A stretch of 64,000 nucleotides of DNA from Luteipulveratus halotolerans (GTDB taxonomy: Bacteria > Actinomycetota > Actinomycetes > Actinomycetales > Dermatophilaceae). The position numbers and the translations under genes are program-made. The stretch lies in contig NZ_LAIR01000003.1 of assembly GCF_001247745.1 (NCBI RefSeq), positions 103,151 through 167,150 on the forward strand, read 5' to 3'. Positions 25,306 to 34,073 of this stretch are shown here, piece by piece; position 1 is the first letter of the stretch, and each line of letters opens with the position of its first letter. A model generated the notes under the pieces. That model saw only the letters and a program-made list of their open reading frames with translations. It made no database searches and was not told the origin of the DNA.

Positions 25306-26310
25306 CTAGGTGTAACTGAGCATGAGGTTGGTGACGCCGGCTGGGAGTCGTGAGGCCGGCGGCTGATCGCCCGCGGCGGTGTGGGGGCGATGGTAGTTGT
25401 AGTGGACCTGCCACACCTGGAGGCGGTCACGGCGCTGCTGCTCGGACTCGTACGCGGCGGCGTAGAGGACCTCCACGGTGTAGGTCTGCTGGTAGCGCTC
25501 GACCTTGCCGTTGTGCTTGGGCGTGAACGCCTTGATCCGCTGATGCGTGGCCGCGAAGGAGTGCACGGCCCGGGTGAACGCACTGGCGCGGTAGCAGGAC
25601 CCGTTGTCAGTCACGATCCGGGTGAAGCGGGTGATGCCGTGCGCGGCGAAGAACACCCGGGCACGGAACAAGAACCCGATCGCGGTGACGGCCTTCTCGT
25701 CGTCGTGGGCTTCGGTGTAGGCCAGCCGGGAGAACCCGTCGAGGGCGGAGTGCAGGTAGGTGTACCCGGTGCGGGCGCCACGGGTCTTGGCCCGGTCGGC
25801 GGCCTTGGCCTGGGCCGACCCGCGACCGTGCACCCGCCACCCGCCGCCGTCGGGGATGCGCCCGACCTTCTTCACGTCCAGGTGGGTCATGTGCCCGGGG
25901 TACCGGGCAGTGATCTTTCCCGGCGCCCGCAACGGTTCCCCGTCAACGTCCAGGTGCCGCAGCCGGTTCAGTCCGTGCCGGACCAGGATCCGGCTGATCG
26001 TGCACACCGCGATCCTGACGCCCTGGGCGCTCAGCTCCAGATGGATCCGCCGCGCGGACCACTTGCGTTTGCGCAACGCGATGACCTGTTCCACCACCTG
26101 CGGCGGTGTGGCGGTCGGGGAACGGCGGGGCCGGCTGGTCCGGTCGTGCAACCCTTCGTCGCCGTGCTCACGCCAGCGGGCAAACCACTTCGACAAGCAC
26201 TGCCGCGAGACCGCGGCCTCCGCTGCGACGTGCGCGATCGGGCGGTGCTGGCACCGGCGCACCAGGCGACGACGTCCTTCGAACGACAGGGCGGCTTTAC
26301 TGTGGGGCAT
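25306..26310 (-). CDS. IS481-family transposase (element 1)
   Basis: 334 residues. N-terminal HTH (ARWREHGDEGLHDR) and DDE core: HLDVKKVGRIPDGGGWRVHG (first Asp), RIVTDNGSCYRA (second Asp), FTPKHNGKVERYQQTYTVEVLYA (Glu). The TAG stop at 25306-25308 lies in the duplicated target TCTAGG outside the element, so the stop codon is supplied by the insertion site. Confidence 0.92.
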   Translation of the reverse strand: MPHSKAALSFEGRRRLVRRCQHRPIAHVAAEAAVSRQCLSKWFARWREHGDEGLHDRTSRPRRSPTATPPQVVEQVIALRKRKWSARRIHLELSAQGVRIAVCTISRILVRHGLNRLRHLDVDGEPLRAPGKITARYPGHMTHLDVKKVGRIPDGGGWRVHGRGSAQAKAADRAKTRGARTGYTYLHSALDGFSRLAYTEAHDDEKAVTAIGFLFRARVFFAAHGITRFTRIVTDNGSCYRASAFTRAVHSFAATHQRIKAFTPKHNGKVERYQQTYTVEVLYAAAYESEQQRRDRLQVWQVHYNYHRPHTAAGDQPPASRLPAGVTNLMLSYT

Positions 26311-26430
26311 AGGGCAGGTTCCTTCGGCTGACTCGACGTGATGAACGGCTTGACACCTTCATCCTGTCGCCGCAGGGACCTGCCCGCCCTTAGCTACCCG
26401 GCCGTGTCACCAACCTCATGCGCCGCAACA
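25311..26430 (-). mobile_element. IS481-family insertion sequence, 1,120 bp
   Basis: Terminal inverted repeats begin TGTAACTGAGCATGAGG and TGTTGCGGCGCATGAGG, both continuing TTGGTGAC. The flanks carry the 6-bp direct repeat TCTAGG (25305-25310 and 26431-26436), matching the NCTAGN target rule known for IS481. It carries only the transposase gene and splits the M48 protease. Confidence 0.9.
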
Positions 26431-27271
26431 TCTAGGTGCTCGAATTGGCGCAAGTAGGACCTCAACCCCGGTCCGCAGTCGTGGTCGACCGCGTATTCGT
26501 CGGCGCTGAATTCCTCGCGTTGCGACCATGCTCCTGCCAGGACCGGGACGGCGATCAGCGCCACGACGGCAAGGATCACTGCGACTCGCACGAGAGTCGA
26601 TCCGTGCAGCAGCAGCACGACGCCGGCTGCTGCCAGGGCTGCGGGCAGGGCTAGCCGCAGCCATGGTTTCCATTCGACCGCTTCTCGCACGAGGAACGCT
26701 GTCGTCCAGTACGGCAGGGCCAGCCACGTCAGGACCGCCGAGAAGCGCAGCGCGCCACCTGCGTGATGGCCGACCTCGTGCGTAATGGCAGCCAGGACCT
26801 GGTCCTCGGTCAGTTCGTCGCCTTCGCAGAGGGTGATGAACGCGCCCGTCAGGCCGATCGAATGACCACCGAGCGAGTGGGCGTTCGGCTCGATGGAGTG
26901 CGAGACGCTGTAGAACCGGAAGTCGCTCATCGCCAGACCGGTCCTGGCCTCGAGCTCATCGGTCACCGCAAATCCCGCCACGGCATCGACGTCGATCGGC
27001 TCCCACTTCGAGACGCTCGTAACCAACTCTGCCTCTGCCCAGGGCCCACAGCATGCTGATGCCGATGAGGAACCATGCCATGACCACGCCGCCCGCGCCC
27101 AGCATCGCGCTCGGTACGGCGAGCATGGCAGCGCTGCACACCGCTCTTGGTGCATGCAGCAGCAGCTGCCAGTACGGACTCCGTCCCATCCCCACCCCTC
27201 GTCGAGCCTCACGCGGCCCGGGTGCCGAGCCGAATGTGATGCTACGAACAACCCCTGACACGGCTGGGAGT

Positions 27272-27285
27272 GATTCCGTGGAATC
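27272..27285 (+). repeat. GATTCC palindrome, copy 2
   Basis: Arms extend to 12 bp: GGGAGTGATTCC and GGAATCACTCCC (27266-27291). It contributes the TGA stop codon of the recombinase-like gene that ends at 27284 and could also act as a terminator. Confidence 0.92.
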
Positions 27286-28180
27286 ACTCCCCGAGGGCCT
27301 GCGCGATGCGTTCATCGAGGCGGTCGAAGAGTTCGTCGATCTCGCGGAGTGCGCCCGCGCGTTCTGCGGGCGTCGGGCCATCGCGTAGTGGTGCTGGTGG
27401 TTCCGCAGCTGGAGCCGCGGGGCGGCGGTCCTCGTCGAGGGGCAGGGTGCGGCGTTCGGCGACGATGCGGGCGATCGAGCGTGGGTTGAGCGCGTCTAGG
27501 CCCGGTTTGCCGGTCGCGCTGACCGGCACGATGAGGTGACGGTGGTGTTGCCACCCGTCGGGGATCGGGCTGGCGCAGTCGTGCAGGGACGGGTGGGCCG
27601 GCGCCCCCTCGACGGTCTGCTCGAAATCGTGGGCGGTGTTCATGCGGGCGGCGAGGGCTCGTAGCCATCGGCTGAGGGCGCAGCTGGGGCATTGCCGACC
27701 GTGCCTGGTCATGGGCAGATCGGTGCCGTCGATCGCGCTGACCGGTTCCAGGGTGATCTGCTCGGCTCGTAGGCGGCTGATCTGGTCGGCTGACCAGTGC
27801 AGGTGTCCGGCGAGAACGAGGACGAGGCCGTCGCGACGGGCCCGTACGCCGTCCGGGAACCCGTGGGCGGGCAGGTGGTGCAGTGCAGTGGCCAGGTCGC
27901 CGCCCTGTCCTGTGCCGTCCCACAACGGTCGGCCACGTGGCCGCGAAGCGGGCTCCCCGGCGAGGCGTCGGTCGGTGTCTCGGTGGGCTGCTCGGATCGC
28001 GCGCAGTCGCCTCACCGCGGTCTGCCCGTGAGCTGGCACGGCTTCCAGGAAGGCCTCGACAGTCGCCCAGGTCGTCGGCAAGGCCTCGCGCCCGGTGGCA
28101 GCACACCAGTCCTCGAACAGGCCCCACTCGGGTCCGTACCGGTGAGGTGATTCCACGGAATCACCTCGCATGGCACTCAT
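27284..28180 (-). CDS. Recombinase-partner protein lacking catalytic motifs
   Basis: 298 residues; ATG overlaps the stop of the tyrosine recombinase gene (ATGA). The middle resembles the core start of tyrosine recombinases (VRARRDGLVLVLAGHLHWSADQISRLRAEQI) but the R-K-HxxR-H-Y set is absent; instead there is CPSCALSRWL. Palindrome copy 3 encodes DSVES at residues 7-11 and copy 2 forms its stop codon. It may be a non-catalytic partner or accessory DNA-binding subunit of the recombinase upstream. Confidence 0.6.
   Translation of the reverse strand: MSAMRGDSVESPHRYGPEWGLFEDWCAATGREALPTTWATVEAFLEAVPAHGQTAVRRLRAIRAAHRDTDRRLAGEPASRPRGRPLWDGTGQGGDLATALHHLPAHGFPDGVRARRDGLVLVLAGHLHWSADQISRLRAEQITLEPVSAIDGTDLPMTRHGRQCPSCALSRWLRALAARMNTAHDFEQTVEGAPAHPSLHDCASPIPDGWQHHRHLIVPVSATGKPGLDALNPRSIARIVAERRTLPLDEDRRPAAPAAEPPAPLRDGPTPAERAGALREIDELFDRLDERIAQALGE
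28149..28162 (-). repeat. GATTCC palindrome, copy 3
   Basis: 11-bp arms (GAGGTGATTCC / GGAATCACCTC). It lies at the junction of the two recombinase genes and is translated as DSVES near the N terminus of the downstream one. Confidence 0.92.
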
Positions 28181-29454
28181 AGCCCCAGCACGGTCACAGC
28201 GTTGCGCTCCAGCGGCGTGCGCCGACGCACGTACCGCTCCACCGTGGCGGCAGCCCGGTGACCCGAGAGAGCCTGCATCTCGGGCACGGACGCGCCAGCT
28301 CGTGCCGCCGTCGTGAGCGCACCGACACGCATCGAGTGACCCGAGTACCCCTCGACGACCAGGCCGGCTCGGGCCCGGCGACGCTTGACGACGTCGTCGA
28401 CCACATCGGGCGACGGTCGGTACCCGATCCTCCCCGCCCGGTGCACCGTGGACAGCAGCGACATCGAGTGTGGCTGCCTGAACGCATCCGACAGTCGCAC
28501 CACGGCCTCCGCAGCGGCCCGACCGGGCGGGACGAGGCACAGGTGCTCATCCGGCCTGGGGGTCATGTGGCTCATCGCGACGACCCGCTCGCGGCTGCGG
28601 CGGGGCCGGCCGCTCGATGGCGCAGGCAGGCGTTCGTTCGCCACTGCGGCGCGAAGGCGGACCCAGTCCAGGACAGCGCACGGTGCGCACGTCTCGACGG
28701 TGCGTCCGCGCGGGATGCCTTTCACGTGCGCCTGGCTGCCGTCCTGATCCGTCTTCGACCGGACCAGGTGCACGTGCAGGCCGTCGTCGAGGTGCCACTC
28801 GATGCTGCCCAGGTTGAGGGCGGTGAGCTCGCTGGGTCGGAATGCGCCGGCGAACCCAAGCAACAAGATGACGGCGTCCCGGCGGGCGGCGACACCGTCG
28901 GGGTAGTGCTCGTAGTCCTGGGCCGCGAGCATCGTCCGCACATCGCTGAGCAAGATCGGTTGGGCCTGCCTGACCTGCTCGGCGTCGGCCTCGGCCGCAC
29001 GGTCACGGCGGATGCCCTGCAAGGCGCGTCGGACCACGGCGGAGGTGCCAGGAGGCCGTACGTCTGGGTGCTCGGCCTCAGCCGCCTTGTGGACTGCGTC
29101 GATCCCGGCGACCCATCGCGCCAGAGTGGACGGCTTGTAGGCCGGCTGCCCATCCTCACGGTGAGGGTCTGCGGCCTCGGCGATGAAGTTGGCGACGTCG
29201 ACGGGATCGGCAGGCAGTGCCTGCACGCCGACCCGATACGCCCAGGCCTGCCAGCGCGCCCAGTCGCGTCGGTACGCCTCGCGCGTGTTCGGGGCGTGTG
29301 TCTGTTCCAGGTACCGGAGAGTGGCGGTGGTGATCTCCGCCCTTGGGGGTGATTCCGTGGAATCACCCCCAAGGAGGACGGACTGAGGCCGTTCCCTACT
29401 CACGGCGGAGCGAGCATCGCCCTCGGGTGATTCCACGGAATCAGATGGATTCAT
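28177..29454 (-). CDS. Tyrosine-type site-specific recombinase
   Basis: 425 residues. N-terminal SAM-like core-binding domain (LEQTHAPNTREAYRRDWARWQAWA), catalytic domain with Arg in AFRPSELTALN, Lys in VRSKTDQDG, HxxR in GHSMRVGAL, His in LSGHRAAATV and nucleophile Tyr in ERYVRR, so all residues are present. The first 35 residues contain two palindrome-encoded segments, DSVES and DSTES, before the conserved domain. It overlaps the Mrr-like gene upstream by 14 bases and its partner gene downstream by 4. Confidence 0.88.
   Translation of the reverse strand: MNPSDSVESPEGDARSAVSRERPQSVLLGGDSTESPPRAEITTATLRYLEQTHAPNTREAYRRDWARWQAWAYRVGVQALPADPVDVANFIAEAADPHREDGQPAYKPSTLARWVAGIDAVHKAAEAEHPDVRPPGTSAVVRRALQGIRRDRAAEADAEQVRQAQPILLSDVRTMLAAQDYEHYPDGVAARRDAVILLLGFAGAFRPSELTALNLGSIEWHLDDGLHVHLVRSKTDQDGSQAHVKGIPRGRTVETCAPCAVLDWVRLRAAVANERLPAPSSGRPRRSRERVVAMSHMTPRPDEHLCLVPPGRAAAEAVVRLSDAFRQPHSMSLLSTVHRAGRIGYRPSPDVVDDVVKRRRARAGLVVEGYSGHSMRVGALTTAARAGASVPEMQALSGHRAAATVERYVRRRTPLERNAVTVLGL
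29351..29364 (+). repeat. GATTCC palindrome, copy 4
   Basis: The most extended copy: 16-bp perfect arms, CCTTGGGGGTGATTCC (29341-29356) and GGAATCACCCCCAAGG (29359-29374), centre GT. It lies inside the recombinase N terminus (DSTES) in the orientation opposite to copy 5, 65 bases away. Confidence 0.92.
29429..29442 (-). repeat. GATTCC palindrome, copy 5
   Basis: At the junction of the Mrr-like gene and the recombinase gene; it overlaps the TGA stop of the former and encodes DSVES at residues 5-9 of the latter. Confidence 0.92.
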
Positions 29455-31249
29455 CCCGCACGACCTCATCGTCACTGCTGAGTTCGGCCACGCCGCGCAG
29501 GCCCCAAGGTTCCGGGGCAACGTGCGTGCCGCCTGGCAGGCGGCCGAGCATGTAGATCACGGCGTGCTCGCCGTGATCCGGGACGATCCGAGTCTTCACG
29601 TTCTCGCCACGCTCGAGACCGGCACGTACAGCGGATGGATCCTCGATGAGTGCCGAGCGGAAGACGTACCCAACGCGCTCAGTAGGGCTGATCGTCCGGC
29701 CACACACTTCACGCCGGAGACGATCGCTGAAGAAGAACATCACCGGTTCACCGTTGAGCAACTCCATGCCATGAGGCGCTGAGAGCAGCTCTGGGCTGAC
29801 GGTGACATGCGCGGTGGTGACAAGCGGGTCATACACCTGACCGCCTTCCTCGATCCGACGCATGACCCGCAAGTGCACCCGATCAAGGTCGGTGACGGAC
29901 TCCGGGAACGTGAAGTGCGCACCCGTCTTGTCCTGTACGTACGTGAGGTCGGCCACGAATTCATCCATCGAACGCAGATATTCAACGGTCGCATCATCGA
30001 GTTGCCACTTGCCGTGGACCCTGCACAGTGACTCCCCGGTAGTCAGGGACAGACGCAGGTCGGAAGCATCGTGCAAGGCGAGGAGCAGACGTGCGGCCAG
30101 GCGGACCCTGCTCGGGTCAGCGCCGGGGAAGGGCTCGATCTCCAGGTCCGCGCCCCCCGTAGCAGACGGTGCGTCAGCGGTGACGTAGGGCATCTTCTTC
30201 CAGGTGATCGTGACCAGGTCGTAGAACACGTGGCGGAACGTCAGTCCGTGACTACCCGCAGCGACCTGGCTGGCATGTCCCTCGTGGCTCGCGATCGGCT
30301 CGCCGTCGGCGCCCAGCACGTCGATTTGCACTGGCGTACGGCGCGCCTTCTCGACGATCGGGTGAAATTCAAGACGGTCGATATCACCGTCGTGCTGCAT
30401 CCACTGAGTCCCAGTGACGGTGAAGTTCTCGATGACGCTTCCTGGAAGCCGCACCGGTTCAAGCGTCCCGTAGGACATCGCCTCTACGAAGGCGTCAACG
30501 TCCGAGTTGCCGCCTTCTCTCCGGACTCCGAAGGACAACGTGACTGGACTGACCTCGTGCGCCCGGGGATGACGTGGCACGAGTTCGTGAACCTGTCGCC
30601 CGTTACCGAACGTGACGTTGACGTCCCAGTTGGGATCGACGTCGTTCTTGACGCCCTGGATGTTATTGATCCGCTGAGTCAGGTGGTTGCTCGGGTCAGT
30701 GAGCACGGCCGTCTCCAGCCCCTGGATGGCGGCTTTCCACAGCAGATCGTCGCGAGGATGAAGCGCCTTGACTACGCCCAAGTTGTCCGCGACCCAGCCG
30801 TTGAGCTCTGCTCGGTCGACGAGGCTGATCTTCACACCTGGGTACTTCGCTGGCAGCTCCTTGTTCAGGTAGGTCCAATCGGAGGGCGTGGGCTCGTACG
30901 GGGCGACGAGAACCCACTCGTCGGGGTTGTGCTTCAGCGCGCGCTTCAGTGACGGCTCGATCTGCCCGGACCGTCGGTCCTTGAAGCGGCCGTCAATGCC
31001 CTCCGAGAAGCACTTCAGCTGGTAGATGACCTTCCAACCGTCGGTCCGCACCACCAGGATGTCGATCCCGCCGTCGCCTCCTCGGCCATCGACGACTTGG
31101 ACCGTGGAGCCGGCTGGTTCGCGCGCGTGGATCAGAGTCTCGACGAGTTCGTCGAAGCTGGACTGGTCGAGTTGCGCCCACTTGACGACCGGACCCGCGT
31201 CTGCGGCGGCCAGTGCCTTACCTAGCGCGGCCTGCATGCCCTCGTCCAC
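29441..31249 (-). CDS. Mrr-like restriction endonuclease-fold protein
   Basis: 602 residues. The N-terminal ~120 residues carry a type II restriction-fold signature: FDELVETLIHARE, GGDGGIDILVVRTDGWKVIYQLKCF (D...QxK), as in Mrr_cat nucleases. The remaining ~450 residues match no domain I recognise and may sense a trigger or a DNA modification. GTG start chosen because TTGAGGAGG lies seven bases upstream; palindrome copy 6 sits just before that. First gene of a unit with the recombinase pair. A defence role is inferred. Confidence 0.65.
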   Translation of the reverse strand: MDEGMQAALGKALAAADAGPVVKWAQLDQSSFDELVETLIHAREPAGSTVQVVDGRGGDGGIDILVVRTDGWKVIYQLKCFSEGIDGRFKDRRSGQIEPSLKRALKHNPDEWVLVAPYEPTPSDWTYLNKELPAKYPGVKISLVDRAELNGWVADNLGVVKALHPRDDLLWKAAIQGLETAVLTDPSNHLTQRINNIQGVKNDVDPNWDVNVTFGNGRQVHELVPRHPRAHEVSPVTLSFGVRREGGNSDVDAFVEAMSYGTLEPVRLPGSVIENFTVTGTQWMQHDGDIDRLEFHPIVEKARRTPVQIDVLGADGEPIASHEGHASQVAAGSHGLTFRHVFYDLVTITWKKMPYVTADAPSATGGADLEIEPFPGADPSRVRLAARLLLALHDASDLRLSLTTGESLCRVHGKWQLDDATVEYLRSMDEFVADLTYVQDKTGAHFTFPESVTDLDRVHLRVMRRIEEGGQVYDPLVTTAHVTVSPELLSAPHGMELLNGEPVMFFFSDRLRREVCGRTISPTERVGYVFRSALIEDPSAVRAGLERGENVKTRIVPDHGEHAVIYMLGRLPGGTHVAPEPWGLRGVAELSSDDEVVRDESI

Positions 31250-31268
31250 TGCGGCCTCCTCAAGAGGT

Positions 31269-31282
31269 GATTCCACGGAATC
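31269..31282 (-). repeat. GATTCC palindrome, copy 6
   Basis: Located 20 bases upstream of the GTG of the Mrr-like gene and directly before its ribosome site, an operator-like position. Upstream of it lies the divergent promoter interval 31283-31469. Confidence 0.92.
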
Positions 31283-31469
31283 GCCCTGACATCGCGACGT
31301 TGCAACGGGAGTCACTCTACGGCGTGATCCGGATAACTGTCATTATCCCCGGCCAGAATCCGCGAAGTTGCACTAGCCAGGGACTCGGGCAAGCATGTAG
31401 CGTCCTTCATGATGCGAGATACGTACAGGCCGTGACTTCGAACGGAGTCACCAGTCAGGAGGAGCAACG

Positions 31470-31733
31470 GTGGAGCCATCTCAAATCCCAGTGGGCGAGC
31501 ATGTGAGGCGTGATCTGGCGGAGATGGCTGTCGCGAACGAACGAGAGCGCGCCGAGGCCGCCGAGAGCGTGGTCGCCCGGCTTCTCGCCGCCTGCGACGA
31601 GCTGGATGCCGAGGCGGAGAGGACGATGACGCGGCCGGAGGGCATGCTCGGGACGAGCCTGATCCGACACCTGATCGCAGGCGGCACACTCGACACCTAT
31701 GACGAGCTCGGTTCGCACGAGGGGCAGTCGTGA
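31470..31733 (+). CDS. Small coiled hypothetical protein, 87 aa
   Basis: GTG start behind AGGAGGAG. A charged helical protein (HVRRDLAEMAVANERERAEAAESVVARLLAACDELDAEAERTM). First of three overlapping genes; its stop overlaps the next GTG (GTGA). No family recognised. Confidence 0.6.
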   Translation: MEPSQIPVGEHVRRDLAEMAVANERERAEAAESVVARLLAACDELDAEAERTMTRPEGMLGTSLIRHLIAGGTLDTYDELGSHEGQS

Positions 31734-32149
31734 CAGGCGAGGACGCTTTCGGGATCTACAGGGCGCTCGATGCGGATCGCAATCGGGTGGCCGACCAGGT
31801 TGTTCGCGCCGCCGACGCAGTCGCAGCGTTGTCCGGCTATCCAACGCAACTTCCGCTGAAGGAGGCCGTGAACCGAGTGCTGGCGGGCGCCGGCCAAGGT
31901 GAAGCAGCGGCCGCTGGGATGAGCCCTGGGGCGGGCCTGACGCACATCGTTGCCGGAGCTCGAACGCTCCAGGAACGGGCACGCGCCTTGGAGCTTCTCG
32001 CGGCAGCAGTGGCCCGCGAGGAGTGTGGCGTCACCATTCGTCAGCTCGCCTCAGCCGCTGGGATCAGCGAGCGAGCGGCTGCCGAGCGGTATAAGCGGGC
32101 GCCAGCGACCGATTCCGTGGAATCGCCAGCAGACGGAAGCGCGCGATGA
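31730..32149 (+). CDS. HTH-containing hypothetical protein, 139 aa
   Basis: Helical protein with a C-terminal helix-turn-helix-like segment (GVTIRQLASAAGISERAAAERYKRA). Ends with DSVESPADGSAR, coded by palindrome copy 7. Overlaps the genes on both sides by 4 bases. Possibly a small DNA-binding regulator. Confidence 0.6.
   Translation: MTGEDAFGIYRALDADRNRVADQVVRAADAVAALSGYPTQLPLKEAVNRVLAGAGQGEAAAAGMSPGAGLTHIVAGARTLQERARALELLAAAVAREECGVTIRQLASAAGISERAAAERYKRAPATDSVESPADGSAR
32111..32124 (+). repeat. GATTCC palindrome, copy 7
   Basis: Within the last codons of the 139-residue gene, 22 bases before the start of the next gene; reads DSVES. Confidence 0.92.
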
Positions 32150-32598
32150 GCCTCGACTCTCTGTTCATCGTTGCAGGGTTCAACAACTCAGCGGAACGAG
32201 ATCAGTTCCTCGCGAGAACGGCAGACCACTTGAAGGACGCTGGCCTCGAACCACAACCAGCGGTGGGACTCGCTGACGCGAGCCTGGAGCGTCTCGCGTT
32301 CATCGGCAGCATGGCGCGCTATGTCGATCCCATGGACCCAGGAGACGCTCGTCATAGCTATCGGTCGATGGTGCAGGCGCAAGCGGTTGCCCTACTGGGA
32401 GCAGCCCGCGGGCGCACGGTGCTCTACACACACGACTCGATCGACTGCAGTGACGTCATCGAGATCCTCATGGACGCGGCCAGAGGAGAGGTCGAAGTCG
32501 TCGATGAGACGTGGATAGCCAGGATGGGCAGTACAACCGATTCCGTGGAATCACCCCGGCGTCACACCTCTAGATGTTGCGGGTCAGGAGGTTGTTGA
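32146..32598 (+). CDS. Hypothetical protein with C terminus altered by a transposon
   Basis: 150 residues as read (MSLDSLFIVAGFNNSAERDQFLARTADHLKDAGL...). The sequence is intact up to TDSVESPRRHTSR, coded by palindrome copy 8 and the TCTAGA target. Without the IS481-type transposon that begins at 32575 the next codon would be TGA, so the native protein is 143 residues. No family recognised; the N-terminal strand-turn-helix pattern and spacing are regular, so it is a genuine gene. Confidence 0.6.
   Translation: MSLDSLFIVAGFNNSAERDQFLARTADHLKDAGLEPQPAVGLADASLERLAFIGSMARYVDPMDPGDARHSYRSMVQAQAVALLGAARGRTVLYTHDSIDCSDVIEILMDAARGEVEVVDETWIARMGSTTDSVESPRRHTSRCCGSGGC
32539..32552 (+). repeat. GATTCC palindrome, copy 8
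   Basis: At the 3' end of the 143-codon gene. Followed by ACCCCGGCGTCACACCTC, which matches 16 of 18 bases after copy 9; the match continues on the far side of the transposon at 35545, showing an originally continuous compound element. Confidence 0.92.
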
Positions 32599-33050
32599 CG
32601 GCTGTTTGCGGCGCAGGTAGCACCAGGTGAGGCAGGCCACGGAGACTGCTAGCCCGTAGACGGGTCTGGTGCCTGACTGGATGAGTGTCGCGAGCATTGC
32701 TGGGACGAGTAGTGCGTTGAGCGTGGTCCGTAACCGCACGCCGACGGCGCGGACGTAGGCGGCGATGCAGATCAGGTAGATCATCACGAAGACTGCGCTG
32801 CTCGCTGCTAGGTGTTGCGGGTCAGGAGGTTGTTGACGGCTGTTTGCGGCGCAGGTAGCACCAGGTGAGGCAGGCCACGGAGACTGCTAGCCCGTAGACG
32901 GGTCTGGTGCCTGACTGGATGAGTGTCGCGAGCATTGCTGGGACGAGTAGTGCGTTGAGCGTGGTCCGTAACCGCACGCCGACGGCGCGGACGTAGGCGG
33001 CGATGCAGATCAGGTAGATCATCACGAAGACTGCGCTGCTCGCTGCTAGG
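32575..33050. repeat. Tandem 238-bp duplication at the transposon's left end
   Basis: Bases 32575-32812 and 32813-33050 are the same sequence: the IS end plus the last ~75 codons of the transporter gene. Unit 1 ends GCTAGG right before the second TGTTGCGG end, and unit 2 also ends GCTAGG. The internal junction therefore looks like an insertion at a CTAG target. Confidence 0.9.
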
Positions 33051-34054
33051 GCTCCCACGGTGAGGTGGGGATTTGTGGTGAGTACGACGATGGTCACGCT
33101 GAACAGTCCGGCGAGGAGCGCGGTCCTGGCCAGTGGTTGTCTCGCGAGCTGGCGGGGTAGCTGTCGTTCGGCGACGGCGCTGGCGATGAGTTGATCGACG
33201 CCGCGTACCCAAGCAGCGGCGTTGATGAGCATGGCAGCGAGCCCGACGAGAGCGACGCCGGCTTGCACGCTGGGACTGGTGGAGATCTGCAAGAGGCCTG
33301 TGACCGCGTTTACCGAGTGGCGGTCGATGGTGCCTGCGATGGTCAGTGTCAGTCCGAGCGCGAACGTGCCGTAGACCGCCAACGCGGCGATGCTGACGGG
33401 GAGGAAGTCTTGTATCGGGTCGCGTAGATCACGCCCGAGAAAGGTCAGATTTTCGAACCCTACGAATGCCCAGAACGCCAGGAGCACACCGGGCAGCACT
33501 GATCCCCAGGCCGAGGCGTCAGGCACGACGTGCATCGCGTGGGTCCCGTGGCGGGCACCCGTCACGATGAGGAAGACACCGGTGACGACGAGGACGGCGC
33601 TGCCGCCAAGTTGAACGTTTCGCCCGGCTGTGCCGCCGAGCAGGTTGGCTGCAAGGGCCGCGACAAGAATGGCCACCGCGACGATGGTTGGTGACCGGGG
33701 CCATCCCAAGCCGTCCTCGGCGTACTGCCCGGCCACGATGCACCCAGTTGGCAGGCCGACAACCACCACGAACAGGAACATCAGCGGCATTGCTGAACCG
33801 GCCCAGGGGGCAATCCCGCGAGTGACCAGCTGCTGGATGGCGTTGCCGTCACCGGACAGGGCCATGGCGTCACGGAACATCAGCAGCATGGGTACGCACG
33901 CGGCCGCGGAGATGATCCACACGGCCACGCTGGCCGTGCCTGCCTCGGCGTACACCGCCGAAGGCAGGCTGAGGATCCCCGATCCGGCGATTGATCCGAA
34001 GGCGAGAGGCACTGCCGAGATCCGAGTGAGTTGCCCGGTGCGAGTTGGTGGCAT
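32822..34054 (-). CDS. APC-superfamily amino-acid permease
   Basis: 410 residues, about 12 hydrophobic segments. The first helix carries the APC motif GSIAGSGILSLPSAVYAEAG (substrate-binding loop), with further TMs at regular spacing. Start at ATG 34054 (MPPTRTGQL). Its 3' end lies in the tandem duplication. Divergent from the MarR gene with only 26 bases between starts, so both are likely controlled by the palindrome at 34074. Confidence 0.82.
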   Translation of the reverse strand: MPPTRTGQLTRISAVPLAFGSIAGSGILSLPSAVYAEAGTASVAVWIISAAACVPMLLMFRDAMALSGDGNAIQQLVTRGIAPWAGSAMPLMFLFVVVVGLPTGCIVAGQYAEDGLGWPRSPTIVAVAILVAALAANLLGGTAGRNVQLGGSAVLVVTGVFLIVTGARHGTHAMHVVPDASAWGSVLPGVLLAFWAFVGFENLTFLGRDLRDPIQDFLPVSIAALAVYGTFALGLTLTIAGTIDRHSVNAVTGLLQISTSPSVQAGVALVGLAAMLINAAAWVRGVDQLIASAVAERQLPRQLARQPLARTALLAGLFSVTIVVLTTNPHLTVGALAASSAVFVMIYLICIAAYVRAVGVRLRTTLNALLVPAMLATLIQSGTRPVYGLAVSVACLTWCYLRRKQPSTTS

Positions 34055-34073
34055 GTGACCATCGCACCTAATA

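Larger units (their letters stand above)
25199..27189 (-). pseudogene. M48-family membrane zinc protease, broken
   Basis: The N-terminal part starts MGRSPYWQLLLHAPRAV with two membrane helices, changes frame near 27040, then continues through the zinc motif THEVGHHAGG (HExxH) and the second Glu helix SQREEFSADEYAVDHDCG. An IS481-family element then interrupts it at 25311-26430 after HLDVAAHE. The last ~35 codons (WWQNLTRTHPPISVRVRAITELLQ), the characteristic THPP tail of HtpX-like enzymes, lie at 25199-25304. Two independent lesions make it inactive, though the frame change near 27040 could be a sequencing error. Confidence 0.75.

Noticed and set aside
25381..26331. 316-codon plus-strand frame
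   Set aside because: Antisense of the IS481 transposase.
32584..32787. 67-codon minus-strand frame similar to a transporter C terminus
   Set aside because: It is the second copy of the APC gene end created by the 238-bp tandem duplication, not a gene.
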